Of a stretch of DNA of 64,000 nt, positions 18,207-27,132 are shown one piece after another; the stretch's first letter is position 1; the number at the start of each line of letters is the position of its first letter. Below the pieces are notes generated by a model. That model was given only the letters and a program-made list of their open reading frames with translations, did no database searches and was not told the DNA's origin. The position numbers and the translations under genes were made by a program. The DNA lies in assembly GCA_034680345.1 (NCBI GenBank), contig JAXISZ010000001.1, positions 62,001 to 126,000 of the forward strand. Reading direction: 5' to 3'. The stretch is from SXZD01 sp034680345. GTDB taxonomy: Bacteria; Pseudomonadota; Gammaproteobacteria; Burkholderiales; Burkholderiaceae_B.

Positions 18207-19655
18207 ATGTCATTCACCCCTTTGCGGGTACGCACCCGTTTTGCCCCCAGCCCGACCGGATATTTACACCTTGGCGGAGCACGCACAGCCCTATATAGCT
18301 GGGCATTTGCCAGACATCATCAAGGCGATTTTATCTTAAGAATTGAAGACACCGACCTAGAACGCTCCACACCAGAAGCAGTTCAAGCTATTTTAGATGG
18401 CATGCACTGGCTTAACTTAGACTATGACGAAGGCCCCTTTTTTCAGATGCAACGTATGCCTCGCTACAAAGCTGTCATTTCACAAATGCTAGAACAAGGA
18501 CACGCCTATTTGTGCTACTGCAGTGCTGCTGAGGTTGAAACCATGCGCCAAGTACAACGCGCACGCGGCGAAAAACCCCGCTACGACGGCACCTGGCGCC
18601 CAGAACCAAATAAAACGCTTCCCCCAACACCCAAAGGCGTTGCGCCTGTGGTGCGCTTTCGTAACCCCAAAGAAGGGGAGGTGAGTTGGCACGACATGAT
18701 TAAAGGCCCCATTACCATCAACAACCAAGAGTTGGACGATCTAATTATTGCCAGACCTGATGGCACACCCACTTACAATTTCTGCGTGGTTGTTGATGAT
18801 TGGGATATGCAAATTACCCATGTCATTCGCGGTGACGACCATATCAACAACACCCCTAGACAAATCAATATTTTACGTGCACTGGGCGGAGAATTACCCA
18901 TTTACGGCCATTTGCCTATGATTTTAGGCCCTGATGGCGAAAAACTATCTAAACGCCATGGCGCTGTCAGTGTAACACTTTACGAGGAAGCCGGATTTTT
19001 ACCAGAAGCCATGATCAACTACTTGGCTCGTCTAGGTTGGAGCCACGGCGATGACGAAATTTTTAACCGCGAAAGCTTAATTCAATGGTTTGATGGTGAC
19101 CATTTATCCAAATCCGCAGCTCAATTTGACCCAGAAAAACTGGCTTGGGTCAATTCCCATTATCTTAAACAACTGCCTATTGAAATCCTTAGCCCCCAGG
19201 TTAGTAAACGCTTAGACGCTTTAGGGCTCGATGTAAACGCAGGTCCAAGCTTAGATAAAGTTGTAGTATTGGTGTTGGAGCGCGGCAGCACACTGGTTGA
19301 ACTGGCACAAGAAGCGGCTTTGTTTTACCGCCCCATAGACAAAGCATCACCGACCACACAGCAAGCGCTCAGTGAAATGATTGATACCGCAGTGCAAGCC
19401 GCACTTGAAAATTTTATTGCCCAAGCACAAAGCTTAGATTGGCATAAAGAAAATTTATCAGCACTGATTAAATCAGTTCTTAAAACCCATGGCTTAAAAA
19501 TGCCAAAATTAGCTATGCCTTTGCGGCTCTTGGTCACAGGTGAATCGCAAACACCATCAATAGACGCTGTAATGGCACTGTTTGGTAAGCACACCACTTT
19601 AGAACGCATTCAAACCGGCCTATCTGCTCTGGCCGCCCCTACAAACGGAGCATGA
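18207..19655 (+). CDS. gltX: Glutamyl-tRNA synthetase
   Basis: Class I synthetase charging tRNA-Glu; cytosolic. The HIGH-like motif is in PSPTGYLHLGGARTAL (about residues 14-29) and the KMSKS-like motif is EKLSKRHGA (about 250). Length 482 is normal, and the C-terminal anticodon-binding helices are present to the end. It diverges from the DUF882 gene across a 108-base intergenic region that must hold both promoters; metZ follows 15 bases downstream. Confidence 0.97.
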   Translation: MSFTPLRVRTRFAPSPTGYLHLGGARTALYSWAFARHHQGDFILRIEDTDLERSTPEAVQAILDGMHWLNLDYDEGPFFQMQRMPRYKAVISQMLEQGHAYLCYCSAAEVETMRQVQRARGEKPRYDGTWRPEPNKTLPPTPKGVAPVVRFRNPKEGEVSWHDMIKGPITINNQELDDLIIARPDGTPTYNFCVVVDDWDMQITHVIRGDDHINNTPRQINILRALGGELPIYGHLPMILGPDGEKLSKRHGAVSVTLYEEAGFLPEAMINYLARLGWSHGDDEIFNRESLIQWFDGDHLSKSAAQFDPEKLAWVNSHYLKQLPIEILSPQVSKRLDALGLDVNAGPSLDKVVVLVLERGSTLVELAQEAALFYRPIDKASPTTQQALSEMIDTAVQAALENFIAQAQSLDWHKENLSALIKSVLKTHGLKMPKLAMPLRLLVTGESQTPSIDAVMALFGKHTTLERIQTGLSALAAPTNGA

Positions 19656-19670
19656 AAGGAAACCACCGCG

Positions 19671-20882
19671 ATGCCTCGCCCCCCTTTTAACCCCAACTTT
19701 TGGTCAGAAGAAACCCTTGCAGTGCGTGGCGGCTGTACACGCACAGAATTGGGCGAACATTCAGAGGCCATGTTTTTAACCTCCAGTTTTGTATTTGATT
19801 CTGCGGCACAAGCCGCTGCGCGCTTTTCAGGTCAAGAAGCAGGCAATGTGTACGCACGCTTTACCAACCCGAGTGTTACTATGTTTGAACAACGCTTGGC
19901 ATTGCTTGAGGGTGCAGAAGCTTGTTTGGCTACCGCCTCAGGCATGGCAGCCATTACCACAACGTGTTTAGGTTTATTATCTGCTGGGGACCACATTGTG
20001 TCCTCAACCAGTATTTTTGGTGCCACTGTACAATTATTTTCTACCATTTTGTCGCGTTTTGGTATTAGCACCACATTTGTAAATGGCACTGATTTAAACG
20101 CGTGGCAAGCAGCTATTTCACCCAATACCAAACTATTTTATGTTGAAACGCCTTCAAATCCATTAACCGAAATTATCGATTTAAAAAGCATTAAACAAAT
20201 TACTTCAAAAAACAATATTCATTTGGTTGTTGATAACTGTTTTTGCTCGCCCGCATTACAAAAGCCATTTGAATTAGGCGCGGATTTAGTTATTCATTCA
20301 GCCACTAAATATTTAGATGGGCAAGGGCGTGTTTTGGGTGGTGCTATTTTAGGCAATCAAACTATTTTAAAAGAAAAAATTTTACCTATATTACGCACCA
20401 CAGGCCCTTCATTATCTGCATTTAATGCTTGGATTTTATATAAAGGTTTAGAAACCTTACAAATTCGCATGGAGAAACAATCAGATAATGCATTGATGAT
20501 TGCAAAATGGTTAGAAAATCACCCTAAAATAAGAAAGGTGTTTTATCCAGGTTTACCCAGCCACCCACAATACACCTTAGCTTGCCAACAACAAAAAACT
20601 GGTGGGGCCATTATTTCATTTGAAATAGAGGGGCAAACGCCAGAACAAAGTAGAAAAAATGCTTGGAAAGTGATTGATAACACACAATTCTTGTCCATTA
20701 CAGCCAACTTAGGTGATACACGCACCACTATTACACACCCAGCAACAACGACACATGGGCGAATTACCCCAGAAGCAAGACAAGCCGCTGGAATTCAGGA
20801 AAATTTAATTCGAATTGCAATAGGTTTAGAAAACCCACATGACATCTGCCATGATCTAGAAACAGGATTAAATTTAATTTAA
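19671..20882 (+). CDS. metZ: O-succinylhomoserine sulfhydrylase
   Basis: PLP enzyme of the Cys/Met metabolism family that makes homocysteine from O-succinylhomoserine and sulfide (direct sulfhydrylation route to methionine). Features: RFTNPSVTMFEQRLALLEGAE near residue 60, ATASGMAAI, the PLP-lysine in SATKYLDGQGRVLGG (about residue 210), and the C-terminal SLGDTRTTITHPATTTH-like segment (here NLGDTRTT). Length 403 is standard. MetZ rather than MetB is favoured by the DGQGRVLGG form after the active lysine. A strong terminator follows. Confidence 0.92.
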   Translation: MPRPPFNPNFWSEETLAVRGGCTRTELGEHSEAMFLTSSFVFDSAAQAAARFSGQEAGNVYARFTNPSVTMFEQRLALLEGAEACLATASGMAAITTTCLGLLSAGDHIVSSTSIFGATVQLFSTILSRFGISTTFVNGTDLNAWQAAISPNTKLFYVETPSNPLTEIIDLKSIKQITSKNNIHLVVDNCFCSPALQKPFELGADLVIHSATKYLDGQGRVLGGAILGNQTILKEKILPILRTTGPSLSAFNAWILYKGLETLQIRMEKQSDNALMIAKWLENHPKIRKVFYPGLPSHPQYTLACQQQKTGGAIISFEIEGQTPEQSRKNAWKVIDNTQFLSITANLGDTRTTITHPATTTHGRITPEARQAAGIQENLIRIAIGLENPHDICHDLETGLNLI

Positions 20883-20892
20883 TAAAATAAAA

Positions 20893-20921
20893 AAACGCCT
20901 GAAAAATAAAATCAGGCGTTT
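20893..20921. terminator. Bidirectional terminator between metZ and the H-NS gene
   Basis: A perfect 10-bp stem, AAACGCCTGA (20893-20902) with TCAGGCGTTT (20912-20921), and an A-rich 9-base loop. It has an A-run on the left and T-rich sequence on the right, fitting termination of the two convergent genes. Confidence 0.85.
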
Positions 20922-20945
20922 GCTTAAAATCACGATTAAATAAAT

Positions 20946-21275
20946 TCAAATTTTTAAATGGTCGAGAGTTTTACCTGATTCAATCAAGGCATTTACCCAC
21001 AAAGGCCGTTTACCACGACCTGTCCATGTTTGAGAATAGTTTTCAGGGTTACGGAAGCGTGCTGCAATTGGACCAATTTCTTTACGCTGACGAGATTTAC
21101 CCCCCCCCAATTCAATTATTAAATCTTCAGTCTTTAAACCTTTTTCTTGGGCCAAACGTTTAATTTCTTCAATAGCAAGGTGCCGATTATGTCGACGATC
21201 AATTTCGGAATCAATTTCTGTACGCAATATTTGTAATTCAGTAAAGGATAAAGTAGATAAATTTATTTTTGCCAT
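20946..21275 (-). CDS. H-NS family nucleoid-associated protein
   Basis: Small DNA-binding protein (109 residues from the chosen start) that silences AT-rich and horizontally acquired DNA. The N-terminal half is charged and helical (ELQILRTEIDSEIDRRHN), the oligomerisation region. The C-terminal half carries the H-NS DNA-binding core around NYSQTWTGRGKRPLW, matching the TWTGxGRxP consensus of the beta-proteobacterial BpH3/Bv3F-type proteins. The start MAKINLS at 21275 is chosen over an ATG 36 bases upstream because AGGA lies 6-7 bases ahead and this N-terminus is family-typical. Confidence 0.92.
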   Translation of the reverse strand: MAKINLSTLSFTELQILRTEIDSEIDRRHNRHLAIEEIKRLAQEKGLKTEDLIIELGGGKSRQRKEIGPIAARFRNPENYSQTWTGRGKRPLWVNALIESGKTLDHLKI

Positions 21276-21336
21276 AATTAATCCTGTAAGAAATTTAAAA
21301 AAATTTCTCAATAATATATATTATTTTTAATTTAAA

Positions 21337-23037
21337 TCAAAATGACTGTAAATGAAATTGACTTTCAAATGAAAAAAATTCTCCTGTAATTGGATCAAAA
21401 AACTCTAAATGTTTTGCTAATAACTGCAATGGATAAGCGTATTGAGTTTCCCATTGGTCCAAAGGCGATTCTGGCTTTAAAAGTGGGTAGATTTGATCAT
21501 TTAAAATAGGCAAATTTAAACTATTCATTTGCACACGCAATTGATGACGGACGCCCGTTTCAGGGGTTAAAGAGTAACGTGCTAAATTGCCACTGCACTC
21601 TAATAAATGAATATTTACACGGGCGTTGATCGGGTATTTTCCAGAGTCATCAACTCGCATTTGCATAAAATGTTCAGCCTGCACCAACGACTGCTCTAGC
21701 ACCATTGGAAATTGAAGCGCTGTGCTATAAGGTGCAATTGCTTCATAGTTTTTTTTAATAGAACGCTTACGAAACAAAGATTGGTACGCATTACGGTAAC
21801 GCCCCTGGCGGGTAAACAAAACTAAACCCGCTGTTTCTCGATCAATGCGATGCGCTTGCATCAACTCAGGACAATTAAGCTCACGCCGTAAACGAACTAA
21901 AAGTGTCTCCGATACATACCGACCAGCGGGAATCACCGGTAAAAAATGCGGCTTATCAGCAATCACAAAACGGTCATTGGCAAAAACAATACAATGCTCA
22001 AAAGGCACACGCGCTTCAGACTCTACCAGCCGATAGTAAAGCAATTGTGTTTTGGGCATGTAAAGCGTTTGTGGTGCAATAATTTCGCCTGCGGCTGTAA
22101 CAACTTCTCCGTTGGTCAAACGTTGCCGCCAAATTTCTGCGTTAACCATTGGAAAACGCTGGCACAAAAAGGCCATAAAAGTAGACCAAGGTCCCTTAGG
22201 GCAATTAACCACATGTGGAGTAACGCCTTGACGAACTTCACGTTTTAGGCGGTTGGCACGCTCTAGACGCCAAGTGCCGTCTGGTTCGTTAGCATACACC
22301 TGCTCTAATGACGTACCCGTTTCTTTTAGCTGTGTGTCTAAAGCCACACGATTATCAAATACAAAACATTCACCCTGCCAGTCTTGGTCAGCGTCTGGCA
22401 TATCGCGAAAATAACTGATGATGCCACCCTCTAACTGATAAGCGGTGACGCCCTTGGTTTGCAACCACGCAGCTGTTTTTTCACAACGAATACCACCAGT
22501 GCAATACATCGCAACTTTTTTACCCTGAGCTTGCCACTGCGGCAAGTTTTCTTCCAAATAAGCAGGGAAATTACGAAAATGTGTTACCTGTGGGTCAATG
22601 GCGTTATTAAAATGCCCTAAACGGTACTCAAAGCTATTGCGATTATCAATTAAAACAACGTCATCGCGAGCAATTAACTCACGCCACTGTTGCGGCTTTA
22701 ATAAAACCCCAGCAGATTGACTAGCGTCTACACCAAATACGCCCATATCAACAATTTGGCGCTTTTTTGCCACTTTTAATCGGGCAAACGGCGGCGTCTG
22801 ACAGACCGTGCGCTTAAACACCATGCCAGAAAACCATTGGGCTGTGGCCTCAGACGTGGTTAAAGCATTTTCAAATGCGTCTAACAGCTCAGCCGTACCC
22901 GCTAAAGTGCCGTTAATGCCCTCATTGGCCAACAAAACCAGACCTGTTAGCTCGCTGGCCATTTGTTTAACAAGTTGCGCAGCCGCTTCAAGGTCTTGAA
23001 TATGCACAAAACGATAAAAAGAAATGTGGTGCAACAT
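21337..23037 (-). CDS. Fusion of TrhO-type tRNA uridine hydroxylase (rhodanese) and RluA-type pseudouridine synthase
   Basis: One 566-residue frame joins two RNA-modification enzymes. Residues 1-~240 match TrhO/UPF0176 (oxygen-dependent 5-hydroxyuridine at tRNA position 34): FYRFVHI, LLANEGINGTLAG, the rhodanese loop MYCTGGIRCEKT with the active cysteine, and YQLEGGIISYF. The Cys-rich C-terminal tail of free-standing TrhO is absent. From about 265 to the end is an RluA-family pseudouridine synthase: VIADKPHFLPV, catalytic Asp in QAHRIDRETAGLVLFT, and GVRHQLRVQMNSL. No stop or internal ribosome site is evident at the junction. It would act on tRNA and on an unknown rRNA/tRNA uridine. Single gene between the H-NS gene and the aminotransferase gene. 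Confidence 0.87.
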   Translation of the reverse strand: MLHHISFYRFVHIQDLEAAAQLVKQMASELTGLVLLANEGINGTLAGTAELLDAFENALTTSEATAQWFSGMVFKRTVCQTPPFARLKVAKKRQIVDMGVFGVDASQSAGVLLKPQQWRELIARDDVVLIDNRNSFEYRLGHFNNAIDPQVTHFRNFPAYLEENLPQWQAQGKKVAMYCTGGIRCEKTAAWLQTKGVTAYQLEGGIISYFRDMPDADQDWQGECFVFDNRVALDTQLKETGTSLEQVYANEPDGTWRLERANRLKREVRQGVTPHVVNCPKGPWSTFMAFLCQRFPMVNAEIWRQRLTNGEVVTAAGEIIAPQTLYMPKTQLLYYRLVESEARVPFEHCIVFANDRFVIADKPHFLPVIPAGRYVSETLLVRLRRELNCPELMQAHRIDRETAGLVLFTRQGRYRNAYQSLFRKRSIKKNYEAIAPYSTALQFPMVLEQSLVQAEHFMQMRVDDSGKYPINARVNIHLLECSGNLARYSLTPETGVRHQLRVQMNSLNLPILNDQIYPLLKPESPLDQWETQYAYPLQLLAKHLEFFDPITGEFFSFESQFHLQSF

Positions 23038-23116
23038 AGGCTTTGTTAAAAACCTTTATAAATGATCGCTGTGTTCAAGCAATTACTTTTCGCACTTAAA
23101 TTGATAAATCTCAGCG

Positions 23117-24316
23117 TCAACTGGTCACCGCTGCAATAGCTGCGGCTACAATATCAATGTTATTTGGATTTAAAACAGCGACACAAATACGGCCTGAATC
23201 CACTCCATAAATACCAAACTCAGCCCGCAAACGCTGCATTTGTTCTTTAGTCATGCCTGAATAACTGAACATACCACGTTGCTCGGTGATATAAGATAAA
23301 TCTTGCTTAACCCCTGCAGCCTGCGCTTTTTCAACCAAAGCATGTCGCATTTCGCGAATGCGCAACCGCATACCAGCCAACTCTTGTTCCCACTGCGCAC
23401 GCAAACCGGCATCGCCTAAAACGGTTGCAATGATTTTTGCTCCATGAATGGGTGGATTAGAATAATTAGTACGCACACGAATTTTTAACTGCGATAAAAC
23501 GCGCTTGCATTCATCTTGGCTTTCACAAACCACAGATAAAGCACCCACACGCTCACCGTACAAAGAGAAATTTTTAGAAAATGAAGTTGAAACAAAAAAC
23601 TGTAAACCTGCAGCCACAAACTGATCGATAACTGCGCCATCTTCACGGATACCGGAACCAAATCCCTGATAGGCCATGTCCAAGAAAGGAATTAAATTGC
23701 GCGCTTTAATCACTTCAATAACCTGAGCCCACTGCTCTGAAGACAAATCATAACCCGTTGGATTATGGCAACACGCATGCAGCACAATAATACTACCCGA
23801 AGCCACTTGGCTTAAACCAGCCAGCATGCCAGCAAAATTAAAACTTCGAGTGGCTTCATCATAGTACGGATAAGTGCCTACCGTAAAACCTGCATTTTGA
23901 AACAATGCGCGATGATTATCCCATGTAGGGTCGCTCACAAACACAGAAGCATTTGGAACAATCGTTTTTAAAAAATCAGCACCAATTTTTAAAGCACCTG
24001 TTCCCCCTAAAGACTGCACGGTGGCCACACGACCAGCACTGAGCACTTCAGAGGTGGTACCGAACACCAAACCTTGTACCGCTTTATTATAAGCAGCAAT
24101 ACCATCAATAGGTTGATAACCACGTGGGGTTGATGCAGCCATCATCTGTTGCTCAGCAGCTTTAACACAAGCCAGCAAGGGCAACTGACCATTGGCATCA
24201 TAGTAAACACCAACGGCTAAATTAATTTTATTGCTACGGGTGTCGGCATTGAATTGTTCATTCAAACCTAAAATAGGATCGGCTGGTGCTAAGACCACTG
24301 AAGTAAAAAGACTCAT
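23117..24316 (-). CDS. Aromatic/aspartate aminotransferase (class I, PLP)
   Basis: Transaminase of the AspC/TyrB type, 399 residues from the start MSLFTSV at 24316; the upstream ATG at 24376 adds an unlikely hydrophobic tail. Motifs: INLAVGVYYD near the N-terminus, HACCHNPTG (about 190), the Asp-Tyr pair in DMAYQGFG, and the PLP-lysine in STSFSKNFSLYGERVGAL (about 245), with the conserved arginine near the C-terminus (SGRICVAVLN). It would interconvert aspartate or aromatic amino acids with their keto acids. AspC and TyrB cannot be separated safely by eye. It stands alone, followed upstream by a non-coding, debris-filled stretch. Confidence 0.9.
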   Translation of the reverse strand: MSLFTSVVLAPADPILGLNEQFNADTRSNKINLAVGVYYDANGQLPLLACVKAAEQQMMAASTPRGYQPIDGIAAYNKAVQGLVFGTTSEVLSAGRVATVQSLGGTGALKIGADFLKTIVPNASVFVSDPTWDNHRALFQNAGFTVGTYPYYDEATRSFNFAGMLAGLSQVASGSIIVLHACCHNPTGYDLSSEQWAQVIEVIKARNLIPFLDMAYQGFGSGIREDGAVIDQFVAAGLQFFVSTSFSKNFSLYGERVGALSVVCESQDECKRVLSQLKIRVRTNYSNPPIHGAKIIATVLGDAGLRAQWEQELAGMRLRIREMRHALVEKAQAAGVKQDLSYITEQRGMFSYSGMTKEQMQRLRAEFGIYGVDSGRICVAVLNPNNIDIVAAAIAAVTS

Positions 24317-24399
24317 AAAAATCTCGCTATAAAACGAATGAAGTGTAAAAAAGCAAAATAAAATAGGTGAAAACACTAGATTTAAGTATTACAACCCGC

Positions 24400-24745
24400 T
24401 ATTTTACCTATCAATTGCTGATTTTGCAGACAAAATCAACCATAAAACCACCCACAGAACCCTTCGCCCGACCAAAAGCAGCTCACCCAACCAACCAAAC
24501 ATTAGGCGCGCACAGCAAAGTAAAGCCATAAACCAAAGCAAGCACTTCTAAAACAAGCCGCATCGAACGCCTTGCCAAGACAAAAATTGCGCCTCACCGC
24601 CCAATATGGCACCCATCACAGCATAAGAAAACAAATGTCCAAATTGCAACACCAAACACTGGTGCCCGCCACCAACAACTGACATATTTGTAAGGGAACA
24701 ACACTTGGCTAGACAATGAAAACCTCTAAGCAACCCAAACAAGAA
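24400..24745 (-). pseudogene. Decayed TauE/SafE-like (COG2836-type) membrane protein remnant
   Basis: The minus strand shows broken pieces of a small-membrane-transporter pattern. In one frame (24742-24548) GFHCLAKCC resembles the G-x-HC-x-MCG signature and FGHLFSYAVMGAILGG resembles the next helix of the TauE/SafE heavy-metal/sulfite exporter family. Beyond its stop the pattern continues in another frame (LVLEVLALVYGFTLL...) with further stops. There is no intact frame. The family call rests on short motifs, so it is tentative. Confidence 0.35.
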
Positions 24746-24976
24746 ATTTAACCACGCTAAGGCCCAGAAGATTACAACACCCGAGAATAATTGCCCTTGA
24801 ACATCCCAAAGTATGTGTGATTGATTACCAAAAATTTCAAACTTTAGCCAAGGAATTTAACAGCTTACAAAAGTACTTATCATAAGATAATGAGCAGAAA
24901 AATTGTGCGCGACCGCAACATCGCACTACCTCTAGGCGGCATGAGCGCCGAACAATGCTTAGCTACTTTTTATTGA
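24730..24976 (+). pseudogene. Two short coding-looking remnants, unidentified
   Basis: An open stretch without a start (24730-24885, ending HPKVCVIDYQKFQTLAKEFN...) is followed after 4 bases by a 28-codon frame with an ATG at 24890 (MSRKIVRDRNIALPLGGMS..., stop 24974-24976). The first faintly recalls the C-terminus of Phd/YefM-type antitoxins; the second I do not recognise. Their tandem layout directly before a terminator suggests the tail of a decayed operon. Confidence 0.25.
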
Positions 24977-24977
24977 A

Positions 24978-25010
24978 CCTCATGCAAAATCAAAAAGCAT
25001 GAGGGTTTTC
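24978..25010 (+). terminator. Rho-independent terminator behind the remnants
   Basis: CCTCATGC (24978-24985) pairs perfectly with GCATGAGG (24997-25004) across an 11-base A-rich loop, followed by GTTTTC. It lies 1 base after the last remnant frame, which supports the idea that a real gene once ended here. The rest of 25011-25217 shows nothing recognisable. Confidence 0.65.
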
Positions 25011-25217
25011 AGCCAGTGAAACGATTTTTCTCATGATATAAGAAGAAATTGGGATCCACCTGAGTTGAAAGCTTGACCTAAGGTTTAAAGCTTGGAAGCG
25101 TCAGCCGTAAACTGTCTAAACTGCCTAATGAAGCTTATTGAGGCTTGAACAAAGACACATTCAATTACCTAACCCTAGGAAACTAAAAACTTTGGTAGGT
25201 TCACCACAATAAACACA

Positions 25218-25291
25218 TGGAGGCGGAACCCGGAATCGAACCGAGGTCCACGGCTTTGCAGGCCGCTGCATAACCACTCTGCCATTCCGCC
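25218..25291 (-). tRNA. tRNA-Cys (anticodon GCA)
   Basis: A cloverleaf is readable on the minus strand: acceptor GGCGGAA pairing with TTCCGCC, discriminator U as expected for Cys, anticodon loop CTGCAAA with GCA, and T-loop GGTTCGATTCC. The 3' CCA is encoded (25218-25220). Confidence 0.95.
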
Positions 25292-25377
25292 AAGAATGAA
25301 AACTACAAAATTTATGTAAGTTTAGACTTAGTTGATCAATAAAAAACAAAATCAATTAAAAAAACTAAACATAAAAC

Positions 25378-25402
25378 AAAGGGGAAGATTATCTTCCCCT
25401 TT
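25378..25402 (-). terminator. Terminator between tRNA-Gly and tRNA-Cys
   Basis: A perfect 11-bp stem (AAAGGGGAAGA at 25378-25388, TCTTCCCCTTT at 25392-25402) with a 3-base loop, T-rich on the minus-strand 3' side. It lies just after tRNA-Gly in transcription order, so tRNA-Cys probably has its own promoter or depends on readthrough. Confidence 0.7.
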
Positions 25403-25408
25403 ATTATT

Positions 25409-25484
25409 TGGAGCGGGAGACGAGTCTCGAACTCGCGACCTCAACCTTGGCAAGGTTGCGCTCTACCAACTGAGCTACTCCCGC
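25409..25484 (-). tRNA. tRNA-Gly (anticodon GCC)
   Basis: Minus-strand cloverleaf: acceptor GCGGGAG with CTCCCGC, D-arm AGCTCAGTTGGTAGAGC, anticodon loop TTGCCAA with GCC, T-arm GTTCGAGAC, and encoded CCA (25409-25411). Confidence 0.96.
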
Positions 25485-25587
25485 ATTAATTTTGTTTGTT
25501 ACTAAAATTAATAAATAAACTATTTTTTAAATATTTATTACACAGCAACAAAGAAACGTAATTGTAGAAATTAATTTCTTTCTTGTC

Positions 25588-25622
25588 AAATCCGTGCCTG
25601 ATTTAAATCAGGACATGGATTT
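25588..25622 (-). terminator. Long near-perfect palindrome downstream of queC, probable terminator
   Basis: AAATCCGTG.CCTGATTT mirrors AAATCAGGACATGGATTT with one wobble pair and one bulged base. It lies about 55 bases beyond the queC stop, in front of tRNA-Gly. The symmetric A/T flanks would allow termination, though no long T-run follows. Confidence 0.45.
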
Positions 25623-25677
25623 AATAAGTTAATAATTTTAAACTTAAACGATTAGCCCAAAATCAACTCAAACCGCT

Positions 25678-26382
25678 TTAAACACTTTTGATATTTTGTT
25701 TAAACTCATCATATCCTGCTTTACGCAATAAACAAGCCGGACACCGACCACACCCATAACCCCACTCATGACGAGCACTACGGTCTCCCAAATAACATGT
25801 GTGTGTCTGCTCCATCAATATATCCAACAAAACCTCTCCACCCAGATCAATAGCCATGGCAAAAGTTTGCGCTTTATTTTTCCACATTAAAGGCGTTTCA
25901 AACTTTAAACGGGTGTTCATACCCAAATTACTGGCTATTTGTAACGCTTTAATTGTATCGTCTCGACAATCAGGGTACCCAGAATAATCTGTTTCACACA
26001 CACCAGTAACCAAGGTATCAATACCACGCCGATAAGCTACAGCGGCTGCAGTCAATAAAAAAATTAAATTTCGCCCAGGTACAAATGTATTGGGTAGGCC
26101 ATCTGTGCGCATCGCAATTTCAACATCACGGGTTAGAGAACAATCAGAGATTTGACCCATCCAGGCTAAATCAATCACCCGATCTTCGCCCAATTTAGCC
26201 CCCCACTGCGGAAAAGCTTTAGGCAATCCCTCTAAAAGTAATTGCCGACAGCTTAATTCAACAATATGGCGCTGCTGGTAATTAAACCCAATTGTTTCAA
26301 CCTGATCATAATGCGACAAAGCCCAAGCCAAGCACACAGCGCTATCCTGGCCACCGGAAAATAATACAAGTGCTTTTTTCAT
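25678..26382 (-). CDS. queC: 7-cyano-7-deazaguanine synthase
   Basis: Makes preQ0 from 7-carboxy-7-deazaguanine, ammonia and ATP for queuosine in tRNA; cytosolic. The P-loop SGGQDSAVCLAWAL is at the N-terminus (about 9-22), NLIFLLTAAA in the middle, and the zinc cysteines at the C-terminus in THTCYLG and GYGCGRCPACLLR. Length 234 is typical. It is a single gene between tRNA-Gly and tRNA-Leu, and no other que gene is in the window. Confidence 0.96.
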   Translation of the reverse strand: MKKALVLFSGGQDSAVCLAWALSHYDQVETIGFNYQQRHIVELSCRQLLLEGLPKAFPQWGAKLGEDRVIDLAWMGQISDCSLTRDVEIAMRTDGLPNTFVPGRNLIFLLTAAAVAYRRGIDTLVTGVCETDYSGYPDCRDDTIKALQIASNLGMNTRLKFETPLMWKNKAQTFAMAIDLGGEVLLDILMEQTHTCYLGDRSARHEWGYGCGRCPACLLRKAGYDEFKQNIKSV

Positions 26383-26569
26383 AAACTCACATTTAAAATA
26401 TAAATTTTCTTTTTAAATCAATTTACTATAAAAAATTTTGAAATAAATTAAAGCCTTTAAAAAAAACAAATAAAATGCTTTTTTCTTCTTAAAAATGCCA
26501 TTTTGTTGAAAAAATGGAGCAGTAGCAACAGCAAACAATAGAAATATGTAATAATAATGCCCTGGCTGT

Positions 26570-26657
26570 GCCCCGATGGCGAAATAGGTAGACGCACAGG
26601 ACTTAAAATCCTGGGGACTAATCATCCGTGCCGGTTCGATTCCGGCTCGGGGCACCA
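26570..26657 (+). tRNA. tRNA-Leu (anticodon TAA)
   Basis: Class II tRNA of 88 bases including encoded CCA: acceptor GCCCCGA with TCGGGGC, anticodon loop CTTAAAA with TAA, a long variable arm (GGGACTAATCATCC), and T-loop GGTTCGATTCC. Confidence 0.96.
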
Positions 26658-27132
26658 GTTAAACCAAATAAAAAACATCTCAATTATTTGATTATTAGTT
26701 ATTTAATTTTTAATCATTTACGGCCAATCAAGTTATTTTCACAAAACAAAATCAAAATCAAAATAAAATTATCAATTACTTAAATTGAATTTTATTATTT
26801 TTTGTATTGGAAAACTGTTCTTTTCAACCAACTCGCCTGCCTACATCATTGAAAATGAAAACGATTTCAACAACCCTGAAAACTTAAATAGCTCACTTAA
26901 AAGCAAATTAAGCAAAATTAAATCAAAATATCAAAAAGTTACTAAAAAATATAAACCAATTAATTAACGATTTTTCCCCACTACCGTTGAATCACTCAAC
27001 GGGTCGTAACTTATCAAGAAGTTTTAGCCGCTGAAAACCCAAACCCATCCAAAAATCACTTAAACGGAATTAGCAAACATAAACCATTGGGCATTTGCTA
27101 AAATAAGACATTGTTTATTTTTGGATGTTAAT
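26658..27132. other. AT-rich region between tRNA-Leu and metG, no convincing gene
   Basis: A 60-codon TTG-started frame (26785-26967) exists but is a Lys/Asn/Ser-rich product of AT-rich DNA with no ribosome site. A perfect 7-bp hairpin (CCGTTGA at 26984-26990, TCAACGG at 26996-27002) lacks a T-run. The last ~100 bases should hold the metG promoter. Confidence 0.5.

Noticed and set aside
26413..26655. 80-codon minus-strand frame over tRNA-Leu
   Set aside because: It runs through the tRNA gene on the opposite strand; spurious.
26570..26657. tRNA-Leu as an integration site of a genomic island
   Set aside because: No integrase and no second copy of the tRNA 3' end was found in the window.
26785..26967. 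60-codon frame between tRNA-Leu and metG
   Set aside because: TTG start, no ribosome site, Lys/Asn/Ser-rich product typical of random AT-rich DNA.
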